Shown here in pieces: positions 45,571-58,937 of a stretch of DNA of 64,000 bases. The DNA is from Mycolicibacterium sp. MU0050 (GTDB lineage: Bacteria; Actinomycetota; Actinomycetes; Mycobacteriales; Mycobacteriaceae), in NCBI RefSeq assembly GCF_963378085.1, contig NZ_OY726395.1, positions 3,100,001-3,164,000 of the forward strand, read 5' to 3'. Within the stretch, counting starts at the first letter, position 1. Every line of letters starts with the position of its first letter. The notes below the pieces were generated by a model. It saw only the letters and a list, made by a program, of their open reading frames with translations. It was not told the DNA's origin and ran no database searches. A program made the position numbers and the translations under genes.

Positions 45571-47187
45571 CTATTCCACCCCGATGATCAGCGCGTCCCC
45601 GGCGTGACCGGTCTGGTAGGTGAGCAGCTCGGTGCCCAGGTGGTGTCGTTCGACGTGCTCGCGCAGCAGCACCGCAACGTGGTCGTCCACGTCGGCGCCG
45701 AGCAGCACCGTCACCAGCTCCCCGCCGACCCCGAGCATCAGGTCGATCAGTCCGCGTCCGGCAGCCACCACGTCGTGACGCACCACCAGCACCTCGTCAC
45801 CGAAGATCCCCAGTCCGTCACCAACGCGGCAGGGCCCCGCCCAGGTCAGCGCCTCCTGATCGGCGACCCGAACCGACCCGAACCGGGTCGCACCGGCCGC
45901 CGCCGCCATCGTGTAGCCGTCGTCGACGGCCTGCCGGGTTGCGTCGTGCACGGCCAAGGCCGCCAGGCCCTGCACCATGGAGCGGGTCGGCACCGGCACC
46001 ACGTCGACGCCCCAGCCGATCGCCGCCGTGCAGCCGGCCACCAGTTCCTCGGCCGCGACATAGCCATTGGGCAGCACCAGCACGGAAGCGGCGCCCGTGT
46101 CGACGACGGCGCGCAGCAACTGCTGGGCGCTGACCGCCGGCTGCTGGCCGGGCGGCGCGGTATGTAGGACGGCCGCACCCTCGTCGGCGAACAGGGCCGC
46201 GGCGCCCCCGCCGTTCACGACGGCCAACACGGCGCGTCGGCGGCCCCAACTGCTCGGCGCCACGCCCGCCGGCCCCGCGGTCAGCGCCGAGATCTGGATC
46301 CGGCTGGGCGTGGCGATGTCGAGCGCGGCCTCGACGGCAGCGCCCGCGTCGTCGGCGTGCACGTGCACCGAATAACCGGCGTCGGCCACCGCGGCGATCA
46401 CCACGGAATCGCCCAGCGCCTCGAGCCGGGTCCGCAGCTCGTCGATCCGGTCGGCGTCGCAGTGCGCAAGCACGTACATCACCTCGAAGGCGGGTGCCGA
46501 CTGCAGCTGGCTGCAGGCCCGCACGGGCGTGCTCGGCTCGTACCGCGGCCGGGCCGGGCAACTGCCCGTCACCGTCGTGCACAGCGCATCGAGCAGGACC
46601 AACAGGCCGCGGCCGCCGGAGTCCACGACGCCGGCCTCGGCCAGCACCGCCAGTTGCTCGGGCGTGCGGTCCAGCGCGTCGGCCGCCGCGGATGCCGCCG
46701 CGGCGATCACGTCGGCCAGCGCGGCGGAGCCGCGCGCACCGGCCTCGGCAGCGTCGGCGGCGGCCTGCAGGACACTGACGATGGTGCCGGCGACGGGCAC
46801 TCCGCCCATCGCGGCGACCACCAGCGCGACGGCGTGCCGCAGAGCCGCCCCGAACATCGGGGCGTCGATCTCGGTGACCTGGTCGGCCGCGGTGACGTCG
46901 GCGACCGCCCGCAAAATCTGCGACAGGATGACCCCGGAGTTACCGCGCGCCCCGCGCAACGCCCCGGTGGCCAGCGCCGCAGCGACCGCGGCGATGTCGC
47001 GCTCGTCGGCCCCGTCGGCCTCGGCGACCGCCGATCGCATGGTGAACAACATGTTGGTGCCGGTGTCCGAATCCGCCACCGGGAAGACGTTCAGCGCGTT
47101 GATCTCGTCGGTATGGGCGATCAGGTCGCCGACGCAGGTGTGCGCCCATTTCCGCAGGGCGGCACCGTCAAGCCGACGAACCGACAT
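45571..47187 (-). CDS. DAK2-domain (FakA/YloV-like) kinase
   Basis: A 538-aa protein with an N-terminal DAK2 (DhaL) ATP-binding domain: DEINALNVFPVADSDTGTNM (metal-binding Asp residues, about 29-47) and ALRGARGNSGVILSQIL (about 78-94). The middle and C-terminal region (about 220-538) matches FakA/YloV proteins, which phosphorylate fatty acids bound by FakB. No FakB/DegV gene is nearby. AGGAAGGGG precedes the ATG. The gene is directly upstream of recG, as in many Gram-positive bacteria. As I recall, M. tuberculosis has this split into Rv2975c and Rv2974c; here it is one uninterrupted frame. The substrate in mycobacteria is not established. Confidence 0.85.
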   Translation of the reverse strand: MSVRRLDGAALRKWAHTCVGDLIAHTDEINALNVFPVADSDTGTNMLFTMRSAVAEADGADERDIAAVAAALATGALRGARGNSGVILSQILRAVADVTAADQVTEIDAPMFGAALRHAVALVVAAMGGVPVAGTIVSVLQAAADAAEAGARGSAALADVIAAAASAAADALDRTPEQLAVLAEAGVVDSGGRGLLVLLDALCTTVTGSCPARPRYEPSTPVRACSQLQSAPAFEVMYVLAHCDADRIDELRTRLEALGDSVVIAAVADAGYSVHVHADDAGAAVEAALDIATPSRIQISALTAGPAGVAPSSWGRRRAVLAVVNGGGAAALFADEGAAVLHTAPPGQQPAVSAQQLLRAVVDTGAASVLVLPNGYVAAEELVAGCTAAIGWGVDVVPVPTRSMVQGLAALAVHDATRQAVDDGYTMAAAAGATRFGSVRVADQEALTWAGPCRVGDGLGIFGDEVLVVRHDVVAAGRGLIDLMLGVGGELVTVLLGADVDDHVAVLLREHVERHHLGTELLTYQTGHAGDALIIGVE

Positions 47188-47380
47188 CGATGGCCCCTTC
47201 CTGCCGCCCGGTGCGCGCGTTAGCCTAGTCGGGCCCGGTGACGATTTTGTTCCACCGGGTCGGCCACGTTTTGGCGATCCGAGCGGCCCCCGGTATCCTG
47301 GTCAGGTTGTCGGTGCCACCCGCTCCTGCGGTCGTTGGCCCCCAGTACAGACTGAAGCTTGATGAAGAGGAGTGTGCCCC

Positions 47381-47575
47381 ATGGCTGCCGTGTGCGATAT
47401 CTGCGGAAAAGGCCCCGGCTTCGGCAAGATGGTGTCGCATTCGCATCGCCGGACCAGCCGTCGTTGGAACCCGAACATCCAGGTCGTGCACGTCGCCGAC
47501 CGTCCGGGCAGCAACAAGCGCCGGGTGAACGCCTGCACGTCGTGCATCAAGGCCGGCAAGGTCCTCCGCGGCTGA
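47381..47575 (+). CDS. rpmB: 50S ribosomal protein L28
   Basis: A 64-aa L28 protein of the zinc-binding (C+) type: Cys5 and Cys8 in VCDICGKG and a second pair in ACTSC near residue 50. [15 protein letters not shown] is the conserved RNA-binding part. GAGGAG lies about 9 bases before the ATG at 47381; an in-frame ATG at 47372 is too close to this site. Mycobacteria keep both C+ and C- copies of several ribosomal proteins, the C- copies being zinc-starvation induced, so this should be the zinc-replete form. Divergent from the DAK2 gene with a 193-bp promoter region. Confidence 0.96.
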   Translation: MAAVCDICGKGPGFGKMVSHSHRRTSRRWNPNIQVVHVADRPGSNKRRVNACTSCIKAGKVLRG

Positions 47576-47623
47576 TAGCCCCGCTGGTTTAGCGTGCCCC
47601 GCCCATCGGGTATGGCACGCTGC

Positions 47624-47983
47624 ATGACCAATTCGCGATCACACCCCAAGGCCGTAGTGGCGTCGCTCGCTGCGGCCGGCCTACTGCTGTCCGCGTGCGG
47701 TAGCAGCTCCGATACCGACGAGACCACCACCACCGACACCACCGAAACCACCGAAACCACCACCTCGGAGGTGGTGATCGAGACGGAGACGGAAACCACG
47801 CTGCCGGGCGAGACCGGGACCGTGCCGCCGGCCGAGCAGGTGCCGCCCGGTGAGGAGGCCCCGCCGGCCTACGACGACGGCGACGTCGACATCAACATCC
47901 CGTCACCGCCGCCCATCCCCTCCCCGCCCCCGATTCCGTCGCCGCCGCCCATCCCGTCGCCGCCTCCGATTCCGGCGCCGTAA
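47624..47983 (+). CDS. Proline-rich repeat lipoprotein
   Basis: A 119-aa putative lipoprotein. The signal peptide ends in the lipobox LLSAC with Cys25. The mature part has a Thr/Glu low-complexity region (TDETTTTDTTETTETTT, about 31-48), then acidic spacer DDGDVDINI and four copies of SPPPIP at the end. It has no known catalytic motif. The ATG at 47624 gives a normal signal peptide; an in-frame ATG at 47612 is also possible. Such Pro-rich tails are common in mycobacterial wall proteins and could span the wall or bind partners. Function unknown. Confidence 0.7.
   Translation: MTNSRSHPKAVVASLAAAGLLLSACGSSSDTDETTTTDTTETTETTTSEVVIETETETTLPGETGTVPPAEQVPPGEEAPPAYDDGDVDINIPSPPPIPSPPPIPSPPPIPSPPPIPAP
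47900..47980 (+). repeat. Tandem SPPPIP-coding repeat
   Basis: Four consecutive 18-base units encode SPPPIP in the lipoprotein tail. The units differ at third positions (ccc/ccg/cct, atc/att), so the amino-acid sequence is better conserved than the DNA. This suggests that the peptide repeat itself is selected. Confidence 0.8.
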
Positions 47984-47989
47984 CGGGTC

Positions 47990-48670
47990 TCAGGGCAGGC
48001 GCCAGTCGATGGGCTCGGCGCCCTGCTTCACCAGCAACTCGTTGGCGCGGCTGAACGGGCGGGAACCGAAGAAGCCGCGACTGGCCGACAGCGGCGAGGG
48101 GTGCGGTGACTCGATCACCCCGCACGCCTCGCCGAGCATCGGCTTGAGCGTCGACGCGTCGCGCCCCCACAGGATTGCGACCAGCGGTGTCGAACGCGCC
48201 ACCAGGGCGCGGATCGCGCATTCGGTCACCGCCTCCCAGCCCTTGCCGCGGTGCGACGCCGGGTTGCCCGGGCGGACCGTGAGTACCCGGTTGAGCAGCA
48301 GTACCCCGCGCTGCGACCAGGGTGTGAGATCGCCGTTGGTCGGCTTGGGCAGGTCGAGGTCGCGGCCGTACTCGCTGAAGATGTTTTCCAGACTGCGCGG
48401 CAACGGGCGAACGTCAGGGGCCACCGAGAAGCTCAACCCCACCGCGTGTCCGGGCGTCGGGTAGGGATCCTGGCCGACGATCAGCACCCGCACCGCGTCG
48501 AAGGGAAAGGTGAACGCGCGCAACACGTTCGGCCCCGACGGCAGGTATCCGCGACCTTCGGCGAGCTCGGCTCGCAGGAATTCACCCAGCTCGGCGACCT
48601 GTCCGGACACCGGCGCCAGCGCGCGTGCCCAGCCCTCCTCGACGAGTTCGTTCAACGGCTGCGCAGTCAC
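47990..48670 (-). CDS. ung: Uracil-DNA glycosylase
   Basis: Removes uracil from DNA (family 1 UDG). The 226-aa protein carries [22 protein letters not shown] with the catalytic Asp and water-activating motif (GQDPYP), [19 protein letters not shown], and the Leu-intercalation loop [21 protein letters not shown] with the catalytic His. The GTG at 48670 matches the start of Rv2976c; the open frame further upstream overlaps thiL and has no UDG homology. It is 11 bp downstream of thiL. Confidence 0.96.
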   Translation of the reverse strand: MTAQPLNELVEEGWARALAPVSGQVAELGEFLRAELAEGRGYLPSGPNVLRAFTFPFDAVRVLIVGQDPYPTPGHAVGLSFSVAPDVRPLPRSLENIFSEYGRDLDLPKPTNGDLTPWSQRGVLLLNRVLTVRPGNPASHRGKGWEAVTECAIRALVARSTPLVAILWGRDASTLKPMLGEACGVIESPHPSPLSASRGFFGSRPFSRANELLVKQGAEPIDWRLP

Positions 48671-48681
48671 GAGGGACCAAC

Positions 48682-49656
48682 TTAATTGAACGACTCCCAC
48701 CCCGACGAACCGGTCCATGGTCGACCGTCGACGAATGCCCCGGGGCCCGCCGTCCCGGCCGCCGACACGGTACCGATGGTGCGCCACTCCGCCGGGGGCG
48801 CGCCCGGGAAGCACGCCGCCAACGCGTGGTCCTCGCCGCCGCCCAGCACCCAGCCCAGCGCGTCGGTCCGCAACCGGTCGGCGGGGCCGGACAGCGCGGC
48901 CACATCCGGTTGCAGCGCCTCGCTCGCCACGTCGATGCGCACCCCGGACGCGACCGCGATGTGCCCGAGGTCGGCGAGCAGGCCGTCGGAGACATCGGTC
49001 ATCGCCCGGGCGCCGGCCAGCGCGGCCGCCTCCCCCTGCCCATAGGGCGGCTGCGGCACCCGATGCCGCCGGCAGAGATCCTCGAACTCGGGCAGCCGGG
49101 GCCCGTCCGCGCTCAGCAGCTCGAACCCGGCCGCGGAGGTGCCCAAAGTTCCAGCGACCGCCACGGTGTCGCCGGGGCGCGCGCCACCGCGGGTCACCGC
49201 GGCTCGCCCACCCAGATCCCCGAAGACCGTCACCGACACCACCCACAGCGGGCTGGACACCAGATCGCCACCGACGATCCCGGCCGCTCCGGCGCGCCGA
49301 GCCTCCGCCCACAGACCGTCCGACAACTCCTCGAGGTGGCGGGCCGGGGTGTCCGCGGGCGCGCCGACGGCCACCACGAAGGCGGTGGCCCGCGCGCCCA
49401 TCGCCTCGATGTCGGCGGCGTTCTGCGCGATCGCCTTGCGGCCGACCTCGTGGGGGGTGGACCAGTCCAGCCGGAAATGGCGGTCCTGCACGAGCATGTC
49501 GGTCGAGATGACGGCGCGACCGTCGGGGGCGGTGATCACCGCGGCGTCGTCGCCGGGTCCGATCAGCACCGAGTCCGGCTGGCGGCGACCCGCGACCAGG
49601 CGATCGATCACCGAGAACTCGCCGACCTCGCGCAAGGTGCGGTCATCGTCGGTCAT
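48682..49656 (-). CDS. thiL: Thiamine-monophosphate kinase
   Basis: Final step of thiamine diphosphate synthesis: phosphorylates thiamine monophosphate with ATP. The 324-aa PurM-like protein has [11 protein letters not shown] (about 32-42), [39 protein letters not shown] and [13 protein letters not shown], all ThiL/AIRS-type ATP and metal motifs. ATG at 49656; a GTG one codon upstream is possible. It is followed by ung 11 bp later. The DUF3515 gene is divergent, 61 bp away. Equivalent to Rv2977c. Confidence 0.95.
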   Translation of the reverse strand: MTDDDRTLREVGEFSVIDRLVAGRRQPDSVLIGPGDDAAVITAPDGRAVISTDMLVQDRHFRLDWSTPHEVGRKAIAQNAADIEAMGARATAFVVAVGAPADTPARHLEELSDGLWAEARRAGAAGIVGGDLVSSPLWVVSVTVFGDLGGRAAVTRGGARPGDTVAVAGTLGTSAAGFELLSADGPRLPEFEDLCRRHRVPQPPYGQGEAAALAGARAMTDVSDGLLADLGHIAVASGVRIDVASEALQPDVAALSGPADRLRTDALGWVLGGGEDHALAACFPGAPPAEWRTIGTVSAAGTAGPGAFVDGRPWTGSSGWESFN

Positions 49657-49717
49657 CACACCTCATCGTCTGCGGTACGTTCTGACGTGAGTGTAGGAGA
49701 AAGGCAGGGGAATTCGC

Positions 49718-50263
49718 GTGGTCGACCGGCCGGAGCCCGAAACCCACGAGCCCGATGGCCCGCCGCGCTGGGTGTTCATCGCTGCGCTGGTCGTCGGTGT
49801 CGGCGCCATCGTCGCGGTGCTGGTGATCGCAGCCAACCGCGCGCCGGCACCGGTTCCCGTCGCCGCGGTGCCGGCCCCGCAGGCCGACGGCGCGGCGTGC
49901 GCGCAGCTGATCGACGCGCTGCCCGACAACCTCGGTGACTACCAGCGCGCACCCACCGCCGACCCGTCCCCCGCGGGCGTGGCGGCCTGGCGCGGCGACA
50001 CCGATCCGGAACCGGTGATCCTGCGCTGCGGACTCGACCGGCCCGGCGATTTCGTGCAGGGTGTTCCGCTGCAGATGGTCGACGACGTCAGCTGGTTCCG
50101 GGTCGCCGAGGCCGACCGGATCAGCTGGTTCGCGGTGGACCGCGAGGTGTACGTCGCGCTCACCCTGCCCGCGGAGTCCGGTCCCACACCCATTCAGGAG
50201 GTCTCGGCGGCGATCAGCGCGGCCCTGCCCGCCCGGCCCATCGACCCGGGGCCGCCGCGCTGA
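49718..50263 (+). CDS. DUF3515 membrane-anchored protein (Rv2980 homologue)
   Basis: A 181-aa protein with one N-terminal membrane helix (WVFIAALVVGVGAIVAVLVIAA, 18-39) after a short acidic/Pro cytoplasmic tail, and an extracytoplasmic domain of the DUF3515 family with two cysteines (ACAQLIDALP and ILRCGLDRP) that may form a disulfide. SWFRVAEADRISWFAVDREVYVALTLP is the most conserved part. GTG at 49718, with AAAGGCAGGGG upstream. Conserved only in actinobacteria. Function unknown; lying between thiL and ddlA does not settle it. Confidence 0.8.
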   Translation: MVDRPEPETHEPDGPPRWVFIAALVVGVGAIVAVLVIAANRAPAPVPVAAVPAPQADGAACAQLIDALPDNLGDYQRAPTADPSPAGVAAWRGDTDPEPVILRCGLDRPGDFVQGVPLQMVDDVSWFRVAEADRISWFAVDREVYVALTLPAESGPTPIQEVSAAISAALPARPIDPGPPR

Positions 50264-50270
50264 GCGCAAG

Positions 50271-51362
50271 CTAGCGCAGGCCGGTCCCGCGGGCCAGCGC
50301 GGTTTCGACCATGGCGGTCAGCAGGGTCGGATAGTCGACGCCGCTGGCCGCCCACATCTGCGGGTACATCGAGATCGTCGTGAAGCCCGGCATGGTGTTG
50401 ACCTCGTTGACCACCGGGCCGTCGTCGGTCAGAAAGAAGTCCACCCGGGCCAGCCCCTGGCAGTCGAGCGCGTTGAACGCCCGGATGGCCAACAGCCGGA
50501 TCTCGTCGGCCACCTCGTCGTCGATCTTGGCCGGCACGTCGAGTTCCGCGGCGTCGTCGAGGTATTTGGTGGCGAAGTCGTAGAAACCGTCCTCGCGGCC
50601 CCTGACTCCGGCCACCCGGATCTCGCCGACGGTGCTGGCCTCGACCCGGCCGTCGGGCAGTTCCAGCACACCGCATTCCAGTTCGCGGCCGACGATCGCG
50701 GCCTCGACGATGACCTTCGGATCGTGCCGTCGGGCGTCGGCGATCGCCGCGGGCAGTTCCGCCCACGAACTCACCCGGTTGACCCCCATCGAGGAACCCG
50801 CGCGCGAGGGCTTGACGAAGACCGGCAGACCCAACCGCTGCTGCTGTTCCGGGGTCAGGGTGTCCTGGTGTGCCCGCAGCACCACGTGGTCACCGATGGG
50901 CAGTCCGTCGACGGTCAGCAGCTTCTTGGTGAACTCCTTGTCCATGCCCGCCGCGCTGGCCAGCACCCCGGCGCCGACATAGGGCACGCCGGCGAGTTCG
51001 AGCAGGCCCTGCAGCGTGCCGTCCTCGCCGAACGGGCCGTGCAGGACCGGGAAGACGACGTCGACGGACGCCAGGATCTCGTCGGCCGCGGCGGTCGCGG
51101 CCCCCGAGGCTTCGGTGACCTCGGGCAGGCGGCCGTCGACGATGGCCAGGCTGGCGGGAGTGGCCTGGGAGAACATCCAGGCGCCCGCGCGGGTGATGCC
51201 CACCGGGACGGCCTCGAACCGTTGCGGGTCGAGGTTGCGCAGGATGCTGCCCGCCGACACGCACGAAATGGAGTGCTCGCTGCTGCGGCCGCCGAAGACG
51301 ACCGCAACACGCACCTTGCCCCGCGGCGGAGTCGACTTCGGGTGGCGGTCTGGCACAGTCAC
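50271..51362 (-). CDS. ddlA: D-alanine-D-alanine ligase
   Basis: ATP-grasp ligase making the D-Ala-D-Ala end of the peptidoglycan stem; target of cycloserine. The 363-aa protein begins [26 protein letters not shown] (HSIS N-terminal loop), then [43 protein letters not shown] (ATP-binding Lys and Ser loop) and [24 protein letters not shown] (metal-binding D and E/N). It is convergent with the DUF3515 gene, 7 bp apart. Equivalent to Rv2981c. Confidence 0.97.
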   Translation of the reverse strand: MTVPDRHPKSTPPRGKVRVAVVFGGRSSEHSISCVSAGSILRNLDPQRFEAVPVGITRAGAWMFSQATPASLAIVDGRLPEVTEASGAATAAADEILASVDVVFPVLHGPFGEDGTLQGLLELAGVPYVGAGVLASAAGMDKEFTKKLLTVDGLPIGDHVVLRAHQDTLTPEQQQRLGLPVFVKPSRAGSSMGVNRVSSWAELPAAIADARRHDPKVIVEAAIVGRELECGVLELPDGRVEASTVGEIRVAGVRGREDGFYDFATKYLDDAAELDVPAKIDDEVADEIRLLAIRAFNALDCQGLARVDFFLTDDGPVVNEVNTMPGFTTISMYPQMWAASGVDYPTLLTAMVETALARGTGLR

Positions 51363-51390
51363 AGCCTAGGAGGCTACCGGCCGCCGCCAT

Positions 51391-52509
51391 TCACAGCCCG
51401 TGCAGAGCCCGTTCGACGTCGGCCACCAGGTCATCGGTGTCCTCGATGCCCGCCGAGATCCGGACGAACCCGGCTTTGACGTCGTCGCCCCAGCGGGCCC
51501 GTCGGTCCACCGAGGTGTGGATGCCGCCGAAACTCGTCGAGGCGACCAGCAACTCGCTGCGCTCCACGAATTCATGGGTGGCGGCAGCGTCGGCGAGCTC
51601 CGCGCTGACCAACCCGCCGAACCGGCGCATCTGCGCTGTGGCCACCGGATACGCGGGGTCACCCGGCAGGCCCGGATACCGCACCCCGGCGACGGCCGGA
51701 TGGCTGTCCAGCATGGCAGCCAGGGCCCCGGCGTTCTCGCACTGCCGCTCGAAACGCAAGCCGGCGCTGCCCAGGCTGCGCAGCACCAGCCAGGCGTCGA
51801 AGGCGCCCAGGACCGGACCGGACAGCAGGCGTTCGCGGGCAATGGCGTCCACCACCTCCGGGTGGGAACCCGCGACGTAACCGCAGAGCAGATCACTGTG
51901 CCCGGACAGCGCCTTGGTTGCGCTGGCCACCACCAGGTCCGCGCCGAGCGACAGCGGCTGCTGCCCCAGCGGTGTCGCGGCGGTGTTGTCCACGATCAGC
52001 CGGGCATTGCGGGCGCGACAGGCCATTCCCAGCCGATGCAGGTCGACGACGTCCAGGCTCGGGTTGGCAGGGGTCTCGGCGAGGACGACGTCGGCGTGCC
52101 CCGCGGCGTCGATCATCTCACCACTGGCCGCCTGCACCACGTTGACACCTTGGCGCGCAAGGTATTCCGTGGCATAGGCGCGCACCTGGTAGTAACCGTC
52201 GGCGGGAACCACCAGGGTGGCTCCCGGCGCGGTGAGCGCCCGCAGCGCCGCGGTGATCGCGGCCATCCCCGACCCGAAGACCAGCGCCGCGGTCGCCCCC
52301 TCGAGTTGCGCCAGCGCCGATTCCAGTTGCCGCCAGGTCGGATTCGAGCCGCGGCCATAGGTGTCCAACTCGGCGGTCTCGTCCGCGGAGAGATGGTAGG
52401 CCGACGCGGTGATCGGGAACGCGGCCACCGGCTGACCCGGAATGGCTTGTGCGCTCGCGGCTTTCACGCAGCGGGTCGAGGGACCGTCGGTGCCGTAGGT
52501 ATCGGTCAT
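51391..52509 (-). CDS. PLP-dependent Cys/Met metabolism enzyme (cystathionine gamma-lyase-like)
   Basis: A 372-aa fold-type I PLP enzyme of the Cys/Met metabolism family. DTYGRGSNPTWRQLESALAQLEG (50-71) binds PLP phosphate, VLAETPANPSLDVVDL holds the substrate and phosphate region, and Lys199 in VASATKALSGHSDLLCG forms the Schiff base. The end FGGIHTSVDRRARWGDD..FVRISAGIEDTDDLVADVERAL carries the carboxylate-binding Arg. It may act as cystathionine gamma-lyase or a related synthase; motifs do not separate them. It lies 3 bp from gpsA, probably co-transcribed. No equivalent between Rv2981c and Rv2982c is known to me in M. tuberculosis. Confidence 0.85.
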   Translation of the reverse strand: MTDTYGTDGPSTRCVKAASAQAIPGQPVAAFPITASAYHLSADETAELDTYGRGSNPTWRQLESALAQLEGATAALVFGSGMAAITAALRALTAPGATLVVPADGYYQVRAYATEYLARQGVNVVQAASGEMIDAAGHADVVLAETPANPSLDVVDLHRLGMACRARNARLIVDNTAATPLGQQPLSLGADLVVASATKALSGHSDLLCGYVAGSHPEVVDAIARERLLSGPVLGAFDAWLVLRSLGSAGLRFERQCENAGALAAMLDSHPAVAGVRYPGLPGDPAYPVATAQMRRFGGLVSAELADAAATHEFVERSELLVASTSFGGIHTSVDRRARWGDDVKAGFVRISAGIEDTDDLVADVERALHGL

Positions 52510-52512
52510 GCG

Positions 52513-56452
<3,940 letters not shown>

Positions 56453-56476
56453 TCGAATTGACCTGCAGGAGTAGAG

Positions 56477-57388
56477 GTGCCGAAGCAGACATCCCCCCAG
56501 CCGGTGCTCGCAGCCGGCGCGGTCCTGTGGCGGCCGGGCCCCGAGGGCTCGTCGCGACCGGAGGTGGCGGTGATCCACCGACCGCGCTACGACGACTGGT
56601 CGCTGCCGAAGGGCAAGGTTGATCCCGGCGAGACCCTGGCGGTCACCGCGGTGCGGGAAATCCACGAGGAGACCGGGTATCACGCCGAGTTGGGGCGTCG
56701 CCTGATGTCGGTCTCCTACCCCGTCGACGAGGGCACCAAACATGTCCAGTATTGGGCGGCCCGCGCCACCGACGGCGAGTTCCGTCCCAATCACGAAGTG
56801 GACAAGCTGTTATGGCTGCCGGTCGAGGATGCCCTGACCCAGGTGAAGTACCAGCACGACCAAGCGGTGCTGCAACAGTTCACCGAGCTTCCCGCCGACA
56901 CCCGCACCGTGTTGATCGTGCGGCACGCAACTGCCGGGCAGAAGAGCAAGTACCGCGGGGATGACCGAAAGCGGCCGCTGGACAAGCACGGACGAGCCCA
57001 GGCCGAATCGCTGGTGGGCCTGCTGCTGGCGTTCGGGGCGCGCGAGTTACACGCGGCCGACCGGGTGCGTTGTCACCAGACCATCGCCCCCCTCGCCGAT
57101 GAGTTGGGCGTCGCGATCACCAACGAGCCGACGCTGACCGAAGAGTCCTACGCCGAGAATCCGAAGAGCGGTCGGGCCCGGGTGCTCGAGATCGCGGCGC
57201 TGCCCGGCACCAGGGTGCTCTGCACACAGGGGAAGGTCATCCCGGACCTGATCTCGTGGTGGTGTGCCACGGCCGGGATCACGCCGGAGTCCACGCGAAA
57301 CAAGAAGGGCAGCGTATGGATTCTGTCGTTGGCGGGCGAAAAGCTGGTCGCCGCCGATCATGTCGAGAGTCCGCTCGCGCTGCGCTGA
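56477..57388 (+). CDS. mutT1: MutT1: Nudix hydrolase with histidine phosphatase domain
   Basis: Two-domain sanitation enzyme. The N-terminal Nudix domain (about 1-140) has the box [23 protein letters not shown] (8-oxo-dGTP, diadenosine polyphosphates). The C-terminal histidine phosphatase domain has the nucleophile in LIVRHATAG (about 150) and ADRVRCHQT further on, which in M. tuberculosis MutT1 (Rv2985) removes phosphate from the 8-oxo-dGDP product. 303 aa. GTG start with GCAGGAGTAGAG upstream, 24 bp after ppk. The two domains together convert 8-oxo-dGTP fully to the monophosphate. Confidence 0.95.
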   Translation: MPKQTSPQPVLAAGAVLWRPGPEGSSRPEVAVIHRPRYDDWSLPKGKVDPGETLAVTAVREIHEETGYHAELGRRLMSVSYPVDEGTKHVQYWAARATDGEFRPNHEVDKLLWLPVEDALTQVKYQHDQAVLQQFTELPADTRTVLIVRHATAGQKSKYRGDDRKRPLDKHGRAQAESLVGLLLAFGARELHAADRVRCHQTIAPLADELGVAITNEPTLTEESYAENPKSGRARVLEIAALPGTRVLCTQGKVIPDLISWWCATAGITPESTRNKKGSVWILSLAGEKLVAADHVESPLALR

Positions 57389-57411
57389 GCGCCCGGGAGA
57401 GCACACGAATA

Positions 57412-57438
57412 CGCCGCGGGAGTCCAACTCCCGCGGCG
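57412..57438. terminator. Bidirectional stem-loop between mutT1 and hupB
   Basis: A perfect 12-bp stem (CGCCGCGGGAGT paired with ACTCCCGCGGCG) with loop CCA lies between the convergent ends of mutT1 (57388) and hupB (57461). It can fold on both strands. T-runs are poor (CATTC / TATTC), as often in mycobacteria, where GC-rich stems alone are thought to end transcription. Confidence 0.75.
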
Positions 57439-57460
57439 CATTCAGTGCGGCGCTGACGCC

Positions 57461-58120
57461 TTACTTGCGACCCTTCTTGGCTGGGGCCTTGCGGGCCGGA
57501 GCCTTGGTTGCGGCCTTGCGGGCCGGGGCCTTCTTGGCTGCAGCCTTCTTGACCGGAGCCTTCTTGGCGGCGGTCTTCTTGGCCGGAGTCGCCTTCTTGA
57601 CCGCGGCCTTCTTGGCCGGTGCCGCCTTCTTGGCGGTGGTCTTCTTGGCCGGAGTCGCCTTCTTGACCGCGGCCTTCTTGGCCGGTGCCGCCTTCTTGGC
57701 GGTGGTCTTCTTGGCCGCGGCCTTCTTGGCCGGTGCCGCCTTCTTGGCGGCGGTCTTCTTGGCGGCCTTCTTGGCAGCCGTCTTCTTGGCGGGGCCCGCC
57801 ACGACGCCACGCTTGACCGCCGGCCCCTCGGCCGGGAGCTTCTGTGCGCCAGAGACAACCGCCTTGAACTGCGCACCAGGGCGGAAGGCCGGAACCGACG
57901 TCGGCTTGACCTTCACCGTCTCGCCCGTACGGGGATTACGCGCAACGCGGGCGGCACGCCTGCGCTGTTCGAAGACGCCGAAGCCGGTGATCGTCACGCT
58001 GTCACCCTTGTGCACGGCGCGCACAATGGTGTCGACGACATGCTCGACCGCGGCGGTGGCCTGACGACGGTCCGAGCCCAGTTTCTCCGTGAGTACGTCG
58101 ATGAGCTCTGCTTTGTTCAT
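57461..58120 (-). CDS. hupB: Nucleoid-associated protein HupB/Hlp (HU with Lys/Ala-rich tail)
   Basis: Histone-like DNA-binding protein of mycobacteria, 219 aa. Residues 1-90 are a normal HU domain: [51 protein letters not shown] and VPAFRPG-FKAVV. Residues about 110-219 are a PAKK/AAKK-repeat tail resembling eukaryotic histone H1, ending [13 protein letters not shown]. The tail binds DNA and is acetylated in M. tuberculosis. GGAGG lies before the ATG at 58120; the frame is open 28 codons upstream without HU homology. The repetitive tail is prone to length change. Equivalent to Rv2986c. Confidence 0.96.
   Translation of the reverse strand: MNKAELIDVLTEKLGSDRRQATAAVEHVVDTIVRAVHKGDSVTITGFGVFEQRRRAARVARNPRTGETVKVKPTSVPAFRPGAQFKAVVSGAQKLPAEGPAVKRGVVAGPAKKTAAKKAAKKTAAKKAAPAKKAAAKKTTAKKAAPAKKAAVKKATPAKKTTAKKAAPAKKAAVKKATPAKKTAAKKAPVKKAAAKKAPARKAATKAPARKAPAKKGRK
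57574..57705 (-). repeat. Two tandem 66-bp units in the hupB tail
   Basis: Two adjacent 66-base units (57574-57639 and 57640-57705) encode the same 22 residues, [22 protein letters not shown]. They look identical at the DNA level on reading. Further degenerate PAKK/AAKK units flank them. Identity, not just similarity, points to a recent duplication. Confidence 0.85.
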
Positions 58121-58322
58121 CCAAAAACCTCCGAAACCAGTGGCCCTCTTTGGACCGACTAGTGGACACGGTAAACCCTGCAATGCCTGATTTCCAAGAG
58201 CCACGCGCGGTTTCAGGTAATGCCAGCGAACTTTTTTTCAATCCGATTGTGGCCCTAGGCCGGTGGTATGGGGGCTCGGAGATGCCCGCAGCGCACCGTC
58301 AATTCGGGAGGTTCAGACCCGC
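58121..58322. promoter_or_regulatory. hupB upstream region / leuD-hupB gap
   Basis: 202 bp between the end of leuD and the hupB start, less GC-rich than the genes, with an A7/T7 run near 58232-58238. As hupB is separated from leuCD by this space, its own promoter must lie here. I cannot assign -35 and -10 with confidence. No other gene is visible. Confidence 0.4.
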
Positions 58323-58919
58323 TCAGGGGACCGGCAGAGTCCTCGGCTTCCAACTGGGCCGGGCCGCTTCGTAGGCCTCGATCGCATCCTGTTTCCGCAG
58401 CGTAAGGCCTATATCGTCGAGTCCCTCGAGCAGCCGCCAGGCGGTGTAATCGTCAATGTTGAACGGCACCACCGACGTTCCGGCGACAATATTTCGATCT
58501 TGAAGATTGACAGCAATTTCCAAGCCTGGACTCTGCTCGATGAGCTTCCAGAGCAGCTCCAAATCGTCGGTGGAAACTTGTGCCGCCAACAGGCCCGCCT
58601 TGCCGGCATTGCCCCGGAAGATATCGGCGAACCGGGACGAGATGACCACCCGAAAGCCATAGTCCATGAGCGCCCACACGGCGTGCTCACGCGAGGATCC
58701 GGTGCCGAAATCCGGACCGGCCACCAGAACCGAACCCCGATCGAAGGGACTCAAGTTCAAAATGAAGCTCGGATCTTTGCGCCATTCGGCGAACAAACCG
58801 TCCTCGAAACCCGTTCGGGTGACGCGCTTCAGGTAGACCGCCGGAATGATCTGGTCGGTGTCGACATTGGACCGCCGCAGCGGAACCCCGATGCCGGTGT
58901 GGGTCTGAAAGGCTTCCAT
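58323..58919 (-). CDS. leuD: 3-isopropylmalate dehydratase small subunit
   Basis: Small subunit of isopropylmalate isomerase (leucine synthesis). The 198-aa protein shows [60 protein letters not shown] and [16 protein letters not shown], all typical of the swivelling domain. ATG at 58919, 18 bp after leuC. Forms a heterodimer with LeuC. Equivalent to Rv2987c. Confidence 0.97.
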   Translation of the reverse strand: MEAFQTHTGIGVPLRRSNVDTDQIIPAVYLKRVTRTGFEDGLFAEWRKDPSFILNLSPFDRGSVLVAGPDFGTGSSREHAVWALMDYGFRVVISSRFADIFRGNAGKAGLLAAQVSTDDLELLWKLIEQSPGLEIAVNLQDRNIVAGTSVVPFNIDDYTAWRLLEGLDDIGLTLRKQDAIEAYEAARPSWKPRTLPVP

Positions 58920-58937
58920 CTTCTTAGCTCCAGTCTT

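Noticed and set aside
57461..57800. Repeats in this region considered as a CRISPR array
   Set aside because: The repeats are in frame and encode PAKK/AAKK units of HupB. There are no unique spacers and no cas genes.
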